From a bacterium (GTDB lineage Bacteria; Elusimicrobiota; Elusimicrobia; Elusimicrobiales; UBA9959): a stretch of 50,605 nucleotides of DNA. The stretch lies in the NCBI GenBank assembly GCA_021811185.1, contig JAJZPL010000023.1, positions 1 to 50,605 on the forward strand, in the 5' to 3' direction. The position numbers and the translations under genes are program-made. Below are positions 34,671-43,138 of this stretch, piece by piece. The notes beneath the pieces were generated by a model, which worked only from the letters and a program-made list of their open reading frames with translations, was not told where the DNA came from and searched no databases. Numbering within the stretch: position 1 is the stretch's first letter; each line of letters opens with the position of its first letter.

Positions 34671-35723
34671 TTACTTGAACGAGATGCCTTTCATCTTGGT
34701 GAAGATGGTCCGGTCCCTGCGCTGGAAGACCGGGCTGCGGAACGGGAAATCAAAAGTGAGGGAGATGCGGTGCGCGGTTCCCAGTTCGCCCATGGGCGTG
34801 AACGCGTAGTCCAGCGAGAAGAAGTGCAGCGTGGCGCCTATGCCCACAGATAGCCCGCCCAGGCCGTCGGTCATCTTCTGCGAATCGAGGCCCGCGCGGA
34901 CGCAGAAACGGGTGAGTTCGTTGGGCGCGGTCGCCAGCTCCGCGCCCAGGCGGACGCTGGGCTTGTTCTGCTTGGGCATTACGAAGTCGGCGGCGAGCAG
35001 CATGTTGCGGAAAGGATTGATAGCCGCGCCCAGTTTGAAGGTGAGCGGCAGCGGGTTTGATTCCTGGTCGTAGCGCAGGCCGCCGCCCATATTGGAGGCG
35101 GTGACGGCCAGGCGGTAAGGGATGTCGCCGAAATTGTAGGTCATGATGCCGATGTCGCCGGCGTAGCTGTGTACGGACTCAACGATGGTAGACCTGATGT
35201 ACTTGGCGGCCACGCCTACGGACACGTCGATGTCCTTGTCGGAGAACTCCAGGATGGCCTTGCTGTAGGCCAGGGTGAAGACCTGGTCCCTGGGCGTGAA
35301 ACTGCCCAGCGTGTTGCCTGAAATATCCGTGTTGCTTATGGACCCGATGTCGGTAAGCAGCACCGAGCCGGCGATCACGGAATCGTAGTCGAGGCGGTGC
35401 GCGTAAGCCGCATACTGGTAGTTGATCTCTTCCAGGTACTGGGCACGCATGAACACGGCTGAAAGTTTGGGGATCTGTACCAGGCCCGCGGGGTTCCAGT
35501 AGACGGCCGAGGCTTCTTCGCTGATAGCAGTATAGGCCCCCCCCATGGCTGCGGCTCTGGCGCCTACCGGGAGGTTAAGGAAGTCGGCCGTGGTGGTGCC
35601 GGCTGCTCCGGTTGCGAAATAACGCGGCTCCTTGTTCGCGGCGGCTGGAACCGCCAGGCAGGCGGCGAGGCAGGCCGCTGCCGCCGCCGCGAAAATATTG
35701 GTTCTGGTGTAAGGCCGTTTCAT
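34671..35723 (-). CDS. PorV/PorQ family outer-membrane protein
   Basis: A 350-residue secreted protein. Signal peptide about 1-30 (ACLAACLAVPAAANK), then TADFLNLPVGARAAAMGGAY followed by TAISEEASAVYWNPAGL, the N-terminal signature of the PorV/PorQ/UPF0164 family, related to FadL-like barrels. The remainder alternates strands. In type IX secretion PorV binds the C-terminal domain of cargo at the cell surface. Here the gene starts 1 bp after the stop of a giant Kelch protein that ends in a type IX-like C-terminal domain, so a carrier/cargo relation is a sensible inference. The window shows no other type IX core gene. Confidence 0.85.
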   Translation of the reverse strand: MKRPYTRTNIFAAAAAACLAACLAVPAAANKEPRYFATGAAGTTTADFLNLPVGARAAAMGGAYTAISEEASAVYWNPAGLVQIPKLSAVFMRAQYLEEINYQYAAYAHRLDYDSVIAGSVLLTDIGSISNTDISGNTLGSFTPRDQVFTLAYSKAILEFSDKDIDVSVGVAAKYIRSTIVESVHSYAGDIGIMTYNFGDIPYRLAVTASNMGGGLRYDQESNPLPLTFKLGAAINPFRNMLLAADFVMPKQNKPSVRLGAELATAPNELTRFCVRAGLDSQKMTDGLGGLSVGIGATLHFFSLDYAFTPMGELGTAHRISLTFDFPFRSPVFQRRDRTIFTKMKGISFK

Positions 35724-35724
35724 A

Positions 35725-38700
35725 TTACCTTTCCACCGCCAGTTTGAACACTTTCTTGCCGCCGGTGGAGTCGATCACCGCAAGGTAGACGCCGCTCGCC
35801 ACCAGCTCCCCGGAGGCGTTCTGAGCCTTCCAGATCAGCATTCCCGTTGTGCCAGCCGAACCTTCCCACACCTTGTCCCCGGACAGAGTGTAGATGCGCA
35901 CGCTGGCCGAGGCGGGCATGTTAGTTATGGTAACGAAGCCCTGGCCGCGGTTGGTATAGAAAGGGTTTGGGTAGATCAGCACGTTGCTCAGGTTCGTGGC
36001 CGCGGTCTTCAGCATCAGCTGGAAGATGCTGAAATGGTTGAGCGTGGCTGTTATGGTGCGCCGGCCGGTGTCGATAACGGTCTCAAGGGGCAGGCACTGG
36101 CCGGACACCGGGTTGTAGCGTGCCAGCACCATGCGCTGCCGGTTGGCGTCGATGGCCGCAATGGACTCAGTATAGTCGTAGTTGAGCGTCAGCGTTACGG
36201 GAACCTGCGGCTGCGCCAAGGCCTCGCTGTACACGGCCACTTCTATCGGTATGCCGCCTACCAGGTAGGAACAGGGGTTCTGAGCGGACGAGGAGATGGC
36301 TATGGCCGTGGCGGCAGGGAAAGACCCGGCCGGGACGGTCAGCGATATCCCCCGGCCCGTGGGCAGTACTCCGGAGATCGTTACGTCCTTTTTAGGGTTG
36401 CTCGTCCCGCCTATGGAGCCGGCGGGCGCTCCGGAGGGGCCGGGCAGCGTGAAGGCTGAGGGGACGGCCTGGATGCGGGCCGTGATAAAGCCTTCTCCGT
36501 TGCTTGCCGCTACGTCGAAATAGTAGGTAGTGCCGGTAAGCAGTCCCGGAAAAGAGAAGGAATTCCCGGTGAACCCGGCGCTGAACGGGATGTAGGTGGT
36601 GGAAGAGATGGCGAAAGTTTCGGTAGTGTAACGCACCTCGTAAATGGTTTCGGGCGAGTTGTTGAGCGGGTCCCACGTCAGAGTGACCCCTGACATCGAG
36701 ATCACGGACGGAGTGACGTCGGCGGGGGCGCGCGCCCGGGTGTACTTGCTTCCCAGATCGGCAGGGAGGGTGGGGCGATTATCCCCGTTAAGGGCAAAGA
36801 CCCTGGCGTAGACTTTAGTGTTGGGCAGGAGGTCGGTAAAGGGGACGCTGTTGCCGCTGGTCGCCACAGTTACCGTGAACTTGCCGGAATAGTCAGGGGT
36901 GGTCGAGATCTGCACATTGTACACGGTCCAGGTCGAGTTGCCGTTAGTCATCCAGTTAACGGTCAGGCTGCCGGTGCTGACGCTGGTAAAGGCGTTGAGC
37001 GTGTTCAGGCCTGGCTGTACCGCCAACGTGTAGACAAAGGCCGAGTATGATAGCGGCCCCTTGACCAGCGGAGTGGTCTTCATGGCGTTCACCGACACGG
37101 CGTAAATGTTGTTGGGCTGCAGCCCGGTCTGGGTAATATAATTTGCGGTGGTGGACCCTATGAACACCGGCGCGTTGGTGCCTGCCGAGATATCGAACAC
37201 TTCGTAGGCGTCGGCCCCGGTGGATTCGTCCCAGGACCAGCTGATGGCCGCGCTGCTGATGGCGGTGCCGGTAAGGTTGCTTACATTGCCCACCGTAAGG
37301 GTGGAAACGATGTTGGAGAAAGCCGTTGTAAAGCCGGCTCCGTTCTCCGCCCTGACCCGGAAGAAATACCCGAGGTTGGGCGTGAGCTGGTTTATGGAGG
37401 TCTGCGTGCTTGCGAGGCTCACGTTGAAGGGGACAGGCGTGGAAATATAGAGCGGATCGGAGAACGCGGTGAGCCCGCAGTTAGCCAGCGAATCCCCGGG
37501 GGCGCAGGTGTACATGGAAAGCTCGTAGAGGGTGCCGGAGGTGTTGGCGTTGTTCCCCCAGGCTAGGTTAGCGGTTTCGAAACTGGCCGCGGTTATGGTC
37601 AGTCCGATCGGAGGAGAAGCCAGGGTGTAATAGGTGGCGGACCTGGCAAGAGGGCCGGTTCCGCCGATATTATACGAGTTCACCATCAGCGAGGCCTGGG
37701 TGTTGGGCAGCAGGTTAGTCTGGGTGTAACTGGCGGAATCGGTGAAGGCCGTAGTCGCTACAAAGACGTCGTTGCTGGATGAGTAGATGTTGTAGCCGTC
37801 GGCTCCGGGCGGAGGGTTCGGGATCGTGCCGCGGGTCCAGGACCAGGTTATGGAACTTATGCCCAGTACCACCCCCGTAGGGACCGAAGGCGTTCCGGCG
37901 GGCCTGGGGATGGTAACCTGTACGGGTATCCCATTGGAGAATACCCCGTTGGCCGCTACGTGCATGGTATACCAGCCGTAAGGCATTTCACTCGGAACCG
38001 AGGGGGTTATGATGGTTATAGAGGAAAGCGTGGTTTCCCAGTTTACGTTCTGCCCGCCGTACAGGGAATATATACGGGTGGAGAGGTCTATCATGAACCC
38101 GCTGGGATTGTCTATTTGGTTCATGTACACGCGGGGATTGCTGTAGGAAGAGTTCCGCGGGCCAGCGCCGCCGCCGGAAGCCTCGGTTACGCCGTGGAAA
38201 TTGGCTGCGCTGCTGAATACCGTTGCCCACATGCCGTGGTCAAAATATGACGTGGCGGTGGAAATTATCATCTGCCTTGTCGTTTCCGCTTCCAGGCCTT
38301 CCGAGTCGGGGGTAGCGGAGTAGTAGGCGAGGTCGGTGGTGTCCAGGTTCTTGATGCCGTTCCAGCCGCCGATGTTGATAATGTAGTTATCCTGGGTCAG
38401 CACCGTGGTGTGGCCGGACCTCGGCGCCATCTGGCCCTGGGGCGCCCAACTGCTGTAATCCGGATCGTAACTTTCCGCCCAACTTTGCGCTGTGCCGGGT
38501 GCTTCACCGCCGGTAACCATTACTTTGCCGTTGGGCAGCAGTATGCTGCGGTGGTTCATCCGGTTCAGGTTAAGCACAAGGTCTCCGGGATTGTGGATAT
38601 AATCCAGCCAGGAATTCCCGTCGTAAATTTCAGAGGTGAGGCTGCTCACGATGTTATTGGACCCGCCGATTACCAGCACCCTGCCGTCCCTTAGCAGATT

Positions 38701-41520
38701 CGCCGTATGCCCATATCTGGCTACGTTAAGGTTAGGGCCGGCGCTGAACGTCTTGTTGGCGAAACTGTAGATTTCGGTCTGGTACAAAGCGCCCGCGGCC
38801 ACGCCGCCGGCCATAAGTACGTTGCCGTTCTTCAGGAGCGTGGCGGTATGCTGGGACCTGGCCCAGGTCATGCTGCCTACGGGCTGCCAGGATGCGTTGG
38901 TGGAAATGAACAATTCGGCGGAGGCGGCATTGTCTCCCCCCGCCACCAGCACATTGCCGTCCTGGAGCAGCGTAGCGGTATGCCTCTGTCTCGCCTGGGT
39001 CATGGATTCCGTGGCTACCCAGCGCTGCGTGGCGGGATAGAATATTTCGGCGGTGTCCAGCGAAGAGCCGTCGGCTGTGGCGCCGCCGGTCACGAGCACC
39101 GTCCCGTTCGACAGCAGCGTGGCCGTATGCATGGCCCTGGGATAGTTCATGGACCCCGTAAGCGTCCATTTCTTGGTCACTGGGTCCATTAGTTCGCAGG
39201 AGGCCAGCTGCCTGGCACCGTCGGAGCCGCCGCAGGTCAGGATCTGCCCGCTCGGCAGCAGCGTGCTGGTATGGAAAGACCTTTTTGAGTTTAGCGTGGG
39301 CCCGGTAGGCCAGGCTTGGCTATTGGCATTCGACTTGTAAACCGAAATATACACGGTCTCGGTCGTGGTCGACAGGAAGTTCGGCGCTAGCCGGTTGCAG
39401 TCCGACACGGGGTTAACCTCGCAGTTCCTGCCGCCCAGCGTTACGATGTCACCTGCGGGGGTCATCAGCGTGTTCTGGTCGAATAAAGGGGTGTGGATGG
39501 GCGGCAGGGCTTCCACGTCGTTCAGATCGACCCAGGTGCCTGTCCTGGGGCTGAAGCCCAGCGTGGTGCTGTAAACCATTCCCCTGATGACCGCGGTGGA
39601 CGGACCGAAGTTGAAAGTGGTATCCCTGTTGTCGAAATGGATCTCGTCCGCGGTATAATCGAAGGTTAGTGAAAGGGTTACCTTCGCTCCGGCAGTTTCC
39701 AGCGGGGAATAAAGGGTCGTTCCCGCTTCCAGCGTGGTAAGGTTGGAGACCGTACCCTGCACTCCGGTGAACGCGCCGTCCACATAATAAGTGCAGACCT
39801 TGTCCACTGCGCTGCAGTCGGCGGGATTAGGCGCCGCGATGTTCAGCGTTGCGCTTCCGTACTGTTGGAGCATCATGATGTAGGTTTTGGCCGTGTCCGC
39901 TATGGAGCCAGAGACTATCCTGGCCGTACCGTGGATGCCCCTGTAGAGGTCGGGGAGTTTAAAGGCCAGCTGTGCGGTCATATCCCCGGAAAAAGGTTTG
40001 TCGGATTTTGTGGGGTAAACGGGGCCGCTAAGGAGGGTGAAGGTGGAAGTTACTATCCTGGTGTCGGCAAGGGTGCCGTCGGAATTTATCGACTGGGGCA
40101 GGAACACCGCGGACCCTTCCGGGTTCTGCAATTGTACCGGGTAATCGAACTCTCCGGGTTTGTGTTTGCTGTCTATAAGGGTCCCTACCGGTACCCCGTC
40201 GAACGGAGCCGTGCTTTTCTCCAGGCTGATGCTTACGTTATCCGTAACAATTGACTCGGTGTTTACGTCCGTAGGTTTAGGGATAAAAGCGTCGGCGTCC
40301 ACAAGTCTTCCCGAGACCGGCCTTGAAAGCTGGAATTTAAGCGGCACTAGTATTTTGCTGGTGGCGCTTACCAGGTCCGCGGTGTTCGGGCCAGTGTTCG
40401 AGGTATAGATGACCGAAGCTTTATCAAGCTTCGGTGAATTGGTGAAAAAAGTGGGGACTATCCCGCCGTACCCCCCTATCATTTTCCATGAGCCATCGGT
40501 GTCCAGTACGGCGGTATGCTTGCTGTTGCGGTATGGGGCAACTCCGAAAGTGGTTTCATCCAGCACTACCCTGCCGCCTTTCTGGTCGAAGTATTCCGCG
40601 CCGTCCAGGTAGCCCCAACTGCCCGCTTTCTGGGCGTGAATACTGGGGTCGTCGTCGTACTTAATGTGCCAGCATTCATCCGTTAAAATGGTGGCGCCTG
40701 CTTTGCAGGTCAGGAGGTTGACGGCGTTATAGCCGCCGGCTATCATGATGAGGCCGTTGTTCAGTACGGTCACCGTGTGGTCTATCCGGCCCTGCATTAG
40801 TGCCGCCCCTTTTGACCAGCTGTCCGTTAAAGGGTCATAGATCTCGGTGTTCGGCTGGTACAGCCAGGCCGGAACGGGGAGGGCCAATGGGTCCCATACC
40901 CGGCCACCAGTCACGAAAACTTTGCCGGAATAAAGCGCCGTGGCGGCATGACCCATGCGGGGGTAGGTCATCGCGCCGGCCGCGGTCATTGCGGGGCCCA
41001 CTGGGTTGAATCGGTCGCATGATCCGGTGATAGTGGTCGAGGCGGCGGCGCTCTGCCCGCCGCAGATAAGCACCTGGCCTGAATTGGGGCCTCTATTCAG
41101 CAGGGTGGCGGTATGCCCCGCCCTGGGTACGCTCAGGGTTAGACTGGTAGTGCAAAGTTTGGTTACAGGGTCGCAGATCTCGGTGGAATTCAGCGGATTA
41201 TCGCCGGCAGCGAAACCTCCGGCTATCAGCACTCTGCCGTCGGACATGAGCGTAGCGGTGTGTGATGAGCGGGCTACCTGGAGGCCGGTCCAGTCCTCGT
41301 ACTGGTTCGTGGCCATGTTGTACATTTCTACCGCCGTGGTCGGAACGCCCGCGGTGGTTATGCCGCCGGTTACGAGGATGTTCCCATCGGCCAGGAGGGT
41401 CGTGGTCTGGCTATGCCTGGCAACGTTCAATTGAGGCGGAGGCGGGTTTGCGCCGGCGGCCCGGGACAGCAAGGCGGCCGTCACAATAAGGAATAATGCG
41501 TTTATCTTTCTGAAATTCAT
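35725..41520 (-). CDS. Giant secreted Kelch-repeat/FN3 protein with type IX-like C-terminal domain
   Basis: A 1931-residue secreted protein. Signal peptide 1-24. About 14 Kelch-type motifs in two blocks (about 30-350 and 690-1110), of the form HTATLLxxGxVLVxGG, suggest two beta-propellers separated by a beta-rich insert (about 360-680). A segment like the C-terminal part of galactose oxidase-type proteins follows (about 1120-1215). Then come about five fibronectin III-like domains (about 1215-1660), a ZU5-like beta domain (about 1690-1830), and a final FlgD/type IX sorting-like domain with VLIYPNPF, VRIYTLSGDKV and ASGVYLAVI. A surface adhesin or polysaccharide-binding role is likely. It has a possible promoter TTGTAA-16-TATCCC upstream. 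It is followed by the PorV-like gene after 1 bp. Confidence 0.85.
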   Translation of the reverse strand: MNFRKINALFLIVTAALLSRAAGANPPPPQLNVARHSQTTTLLADGNILVTGGITTAGVPTTAVEMYNMATNQYEDWTGLQVARSSHTATLMSDGRVLIAGGFAAGDNPLNSTEICDPVTKLCTTSLTLSVPRAGHTATLLNRGPNSGQVLICGGQSAAASTTITGSCDRFNPVGPAMTAAGAMTYPRMGHAATALYSGKVFVTGGRVWDPLALPVPAWLYQPNTEIYDPLTDSWSKGAALMQGRIDHTVTVLNNGLIMIAGGYNAVNLLTCKAGATILTDECWHIKYDDDPSIHAQKAGSWGYLDGAEYFDQKGGRVVLDETTFGVAPYRNSKHTAVLDTDGSWKMIGGYGGIVPTFFTNSPKLDKASVIYTSNTGPNTADLVSATSKILVPLKFQLSRPVSGRLVDADAFIPKPTDVNTESIVTDNVSISLEKSTAPFDGVPVGTLIDSKHKPGEFDYPVQLQNPEGSAVFLPQSINSDGTLADTRIVTSTFTLLSGPVYPTKSDKPFSGDMTAQLAFKLPDLYRGIHGTARIVSGSIADTAKTYIMMLQQYGSATLNIAAPNPADCSAVDKVCTYYVDGAFTGVQGTVSNLTTLEAGTTLYSPLETAGAKVTLSLTFDYTADEIHFDNRDTTFNFGPSTAVIRGMVYSTTLGFSPRTGTWVDLNDVEALPPIHTPLFDQNTLMTPAGDIVTLGGRNCEVNPVSDCNRLAPNFLSTTTETVYISVYKSNANSQAWPTGPTLNSKRSFHTSTLLPSGQILTCGGSDGARQLASCELMDPVTKKWTLTGSMNYPRAMHTATLLSNGTVLVTGGATADGSSLDTAEIFYPATQRWVATESMTQARQRHTATLLQDGNVLVAGGDNAASAELFISTNASWQPVGSMTWARSQHTATLLKNGNVLMAGGVAAGALYQTEIYSFANKTFSAGPNLNVARYGHTANLLRDGRVLVIGGSNNIVSSLTSEIYDGNSWLDYIHNPGDLVLNLNRMNHRSILLPNGKVMVTGGEAPGTAQSWAESYDPDYSSWAPQGQMAPRSGHTTVLTQDNYIINIGGWNGIKNLDTTDLAYYSATPDSEGLEAETTRQMIISTATSYFDHGMWATVFSSAANFHGVTEASGGGAGPRNSSYSNPRVYMNQIDNPSGFMIDLSTRIYSLYGGQNVNWETTLSSITIITPSVPSEMPYGWYTMHVAANGVFSNGIPVQVTIPRPAGTPSVPTGVVLGISSITWSWTRGTIPNPPPGADGYNIYSSSNDVFVATTAFTDSASYTQTNLLPNTQASLMVNSYNIGGTGPLARSATYYTLASPPIGLTITAASFETANLAWGNNANTSGTLYELSMYTCAPGDSLANCGLTAFSDPLYISTPVPFNVSLASTQTSINQLTPNLGYFFRVRAENGAGFTTAFSNIVSTLTVGNVSNLTGTAISSAAISWSWDESTGADAYEVFDISAGTNAPVFIGSTTANYITQTGLQPNNIYAVSVNAMKTTPLVKGPLSYSAFVYTLAVQPGLNTLNAFTSVSTGSLTVNWMTNGNSTWTVYNVQISTTPDYSGKFTVTVATSGNSVPFTDLLPNTKVYARVFALNGDNRPTLPADLGSKYTRARAPADVTPSVISMSGVTLTWDPLNNSPETIYEVRYTTETFAISSTTYIPFSAGFTGNSFSFPGLLTGTTYYFDVAASNGEGFITARIQAVPSAFTLPGPSGAPAGSIGGTSNPKKDVTISGVLPTGRGISLTVPAGSFPAATAIAISSSAQNPCSYLVGGIPIEVAVYSEALAQPQVPVTLTLNYDYTESIAAIDANRQRMVLARYNPVSGQCLPLETVIDTGRRTITATLNHFSIFQLMLKTAATNLSNVLIYPNPFYTNRGQGFVTITNMPASASVRIYTLSGDKVWEGSAGTTGMLIWKAQNASGELVASGVYLAVIDSTGGKKVFKLAVER

Positions 41521-41601
41521 ATGAAGCGCCAGGGATAGTCTACCTTAAGCCTGTTACAACTTTGTTACGTTTTGGTGAATAAAGCGGCGGCACGGTACGT
41601 C

Positions 41602-42084
41602 TCAGTTGACGTCCACCAGGGAATCACCGGTAGGCGCCTTGGGTTTACCCGGGTCCAGCTTCTTTTTGCCGTCCACCGTGAAGTGGTAGGGGTAGGTGCC
41701 GGGCAGGATATAGATCTCGGCTTTCCAGACGCCGTTCTTCTTTGTCATCTTCTGCTCTTTCCAGGAGGTGAAGCTGCCGGCGATATAGACCGACTTGGCT
41801 TTGGCGTCCTTGTAGGCGAAGGCGATCTTGGCGGCCTTGGTCTTTTCCGGTTCTGGCTGCGCCGCGGCCGCGGGTTTTTGTTCGTCCGGTTTCTGCTCGG
41901 CCGGTTTGGCCGCGGCTTCGGGCTCGGCGGTTTCCTGCGGCGCGGGCATCGGCACCGGGCGGACCTCAAGGGTGTCCCCGGAGAAATGCAGCGACATGCG
42001 CCCGTAGATGGAGTAGCCGGCAAAGGCAACGGTTGCCAGGCAGATCAGCGCCGCGGCAGCCCAGAAGGTTTTTGATTTCGTCAT
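41602..42084 (-). CDS. Membrane-anchored protein with a CBM48/AMPK-type glycogen-binding domain
   Basis: A 160-residue protein. An N-terminal membrane segment (5-25, TFWAAAALICLATVAFAGYSI) is followed by a Pro/Ala/Glu/Lys-rich linker (about 40-85, with QKPDEQKP). The C-terminal domain (about 88-155) has KSVYIAGSFTSWKEQKMTKK followed by NGVWKAEIYILPGTYPYHF, and matches the small glycogen- and starch-binding domains (CBM48 or AMPK beta type). It has no catalytic part. The start at 42084 gives a normal membrane anchor. A frame is open to an ATG at 42144 inside the tandem repeats, but that would add repeat-derived residues before the anchor. It lies between the tRNA/repeat array and the Kelch gene on the same strand. 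Confidence 0.78.
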   Translation of the reverse strand: MTKSKTFWAAAALICLATVAFAGYSIYGRMSLHFSGDTLEVRPVPMPAPQETAEPEAAAKPAEQKPDEQKPAAAAQPEPEKTKAAKIAFAYKDAKAKSVYIAGSFTSWKEQKMTKKNGVWKAEIYILPGTYPYHFTVDGKKKLDPGKPKAPTGDSLVDVN

Positions 42085-42089
42085 AATTT

Positions 42090-42320
42090 GGAGCGGGCGA
42101 CTTGCGAGCGTCAGCGAGCTTCTCCTATTAAGTAACATTCCCATCGCAGGGAATATCTACAAAACTGGAGCGGGCGACTTGCGAGCGTCAGCGAGCTTCT
42201 CCTATTAAGTAACATTCCCATCGCAGGGAATATCTACAAAACTGGAACGGGCGACTTGCGAGCGTCAGCGAGCTTCTCCTATTAAGTAACATTCCCATCG
42301 CAGGGAATATCTACAAAACT
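42090..42320 (-). repeat. Three tandem 77-bp repeats carrying the tRNA-Gly 3' end
   Basis: Units at 42090-42166, 42167-42243 and 42244-42320 are identical except for one G-to-A change at 42247. Each begins (in + coordinates) with GGAGCGGGCGA, and together with the preceding T this repeats the last 12 nt of the adjacent tRNA, including its CCA. Within each unit ATTCCC-N6-GGGAAT can form a hairpin. The array sits directly downstream of the tRNA in its transcription direction. The architecture is like the 178-bp repeats behind E. coli tyrT. It is not a CRISPR: there are no spacers. Confidence 0.92.
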
Positions 42321-42393
42321 GGAGCGGGCGATGGGAATCGAACCCACGTCTAATGCTTGGGAAGCACTCGTACTACCATTGTACGACGCCCGC
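42320..42393 (-). tRNA. tRNA-Gly (anticodon CCC), CCA encoded
   Basis: Acceptor GCGGGCG/CGCCCGC, D-arm GTAC-N7-GTAC, anticodon stem AGTGC/GCATT with loop TTCCCAA (anticodon CCC, reads GGG), T-arm GTGGG-TTCGATT-CCCAT, discriminator T, then CCA in the DNA. The 71-nt body is at 42323-42393. It carries its own promoter and a short leader hairpin. The CCA-adding enzyme encoded 1.5 kb away is not needed for this gene except for repair. Confidence 0.97.
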
Positions 42394-42402
42394 GTTGTTT
42401 GC

Positions 42403-42452
42403 CCCGGCGCGAACCGCCGGGCTATCTTAAGGGAATCAATCCCCCCTCACAA
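42403..42452 (-). promoter_or_regulatory. Promoter and leader hairpin of tRNA-Gly
   Basis: Minus strand TTGTGA (42452-42447), 17-bp spacer, TAAGAT (42429-42424), then a hairpin CCCGGCG-N5-CGCCGGG at 42421-42403 about 10 nt before the tRNA 5' end. Confidence 0.6.
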
Positions 42453-42510
42453 TGAACAAATTACCGATACCTGTAAATTCTACCTAAATGGCCTTTTGAA
42501 TTCAATAATA

Positions 42511-43068
42511 TTATTGTTTCTTTATCAGGTTCAGGAACTCTTCCCTGACCTTGTTGTCGCTCTGGAACACCCCCAGCATGGAGCTGGTCACCGCGGAGGC
42601 GGTCTCGTTCCTGACGCCGCGCATGTTCATGCACAGGTGCTGCGCCTCCAGGACCACCCCCACCCCGCGGGGCTTGAGCTTCTTGAACAGCGTGCCGGCT
42701 ATCTCTTCCGTCAGCCTCTCCTGCACCTGCAGGCGGCGCGCGAAAGTCTCCACCAGGCGCGGGATCTTGGATAGGCCTACTATGCGCCCGTCGGGAATAT
42801 AGGCCACGTGGGCTTTGCCGAAGAAAGGCAGCAGGTGGTGCTCGCAGAGGGAATAGAAGGAGATGTCTTTCACGATCACCATCTCGCGGTAGTTCACCTT
42901 GAAGAAAGCGCCGTTGAAAACTTTGTCGAGGTCGGCGTTATAGCCGGAGGTCATTTCGCGCCAGGCCTTGGCCACGCGCTGCGGGGTCTTTACCAGGCCT
43001 TCCCTGGCTGGGTCCTCGCCTATGGCCTTAACTATCTGGAGCGCCGCGGATTCGATCGGGTCTTTCAT
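42511..43068 (-). CDS. folE: GTP cyclohydrolase I
   Basis: A 185-residue FolE. Zinc ligands are C75 and H78 (LCEHHLLPF) and C146 ([11 protein letters not shown]). It also shows [31 protein letters not shown] and [12 protein letters not shown]. It turns GTP into 7,8-dihydroneopterin triphosphate, the first step of folate (and possibly queuosine) synthesis. A terminator at 43083-43112 separates it from the gene upstream, so it has its own promoter in the short 43069-43082 gap or reads through. Confidence 0.96.
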   Translation of the reverse strand: MKDPIESAALQIVKAIGEDPAREGLVKTPQRVAKAWREMTSGYNADLDKVFNGAFFKVNYREMVIVKDISFYSLCEHHLLPFFGKAHVAYIPDGRIVGLSKIPRLVETFARRLQVQERLTEEIAGTLFKKLKPRGVGVVLEAQHLCMNMRGVRNETASAVTSSMLGVFQSDNKVREEFLNLIKKQ

Positions 43069-43082
43069 AAGTACAATTCTAC

Positions 43083-43112
43083 AAAAAAATCCCCCGCCGT
43101 TTCCGGCGGGGG
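43083..43112 (-). terminator. Terminator between the small secreted protein and folE
   Basis: CCCCCGCCG-TTTC-CGGCGGGGG is a perfect 9-bp stem. In the minus direction it is followed by ATTTTTTT. Confidence 0.9.
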
Positions 43113-43138
43113 CCTTGTTGACCGGGAGACGGTCCGGT

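Noticed and set aside
42085..42144. Alternative start of the CBM48-type protein inside the repeat array
   Set aside because: Would put 20 repeat-derived residues before the membrane anchor and has no well-placed ribosome-binding site.
42090..42320. CRISPR array
   Set aside because: Units abut with no unique spacers, each holds the tRNA 3' end, and no cas genes are present.
42090..42393. Integration site (att) of a mobile element at the tRNA
   Set aside because: Repeats are only 77 bp apart in tandem and there is no integrase in the window; tandem amplification explains it better.
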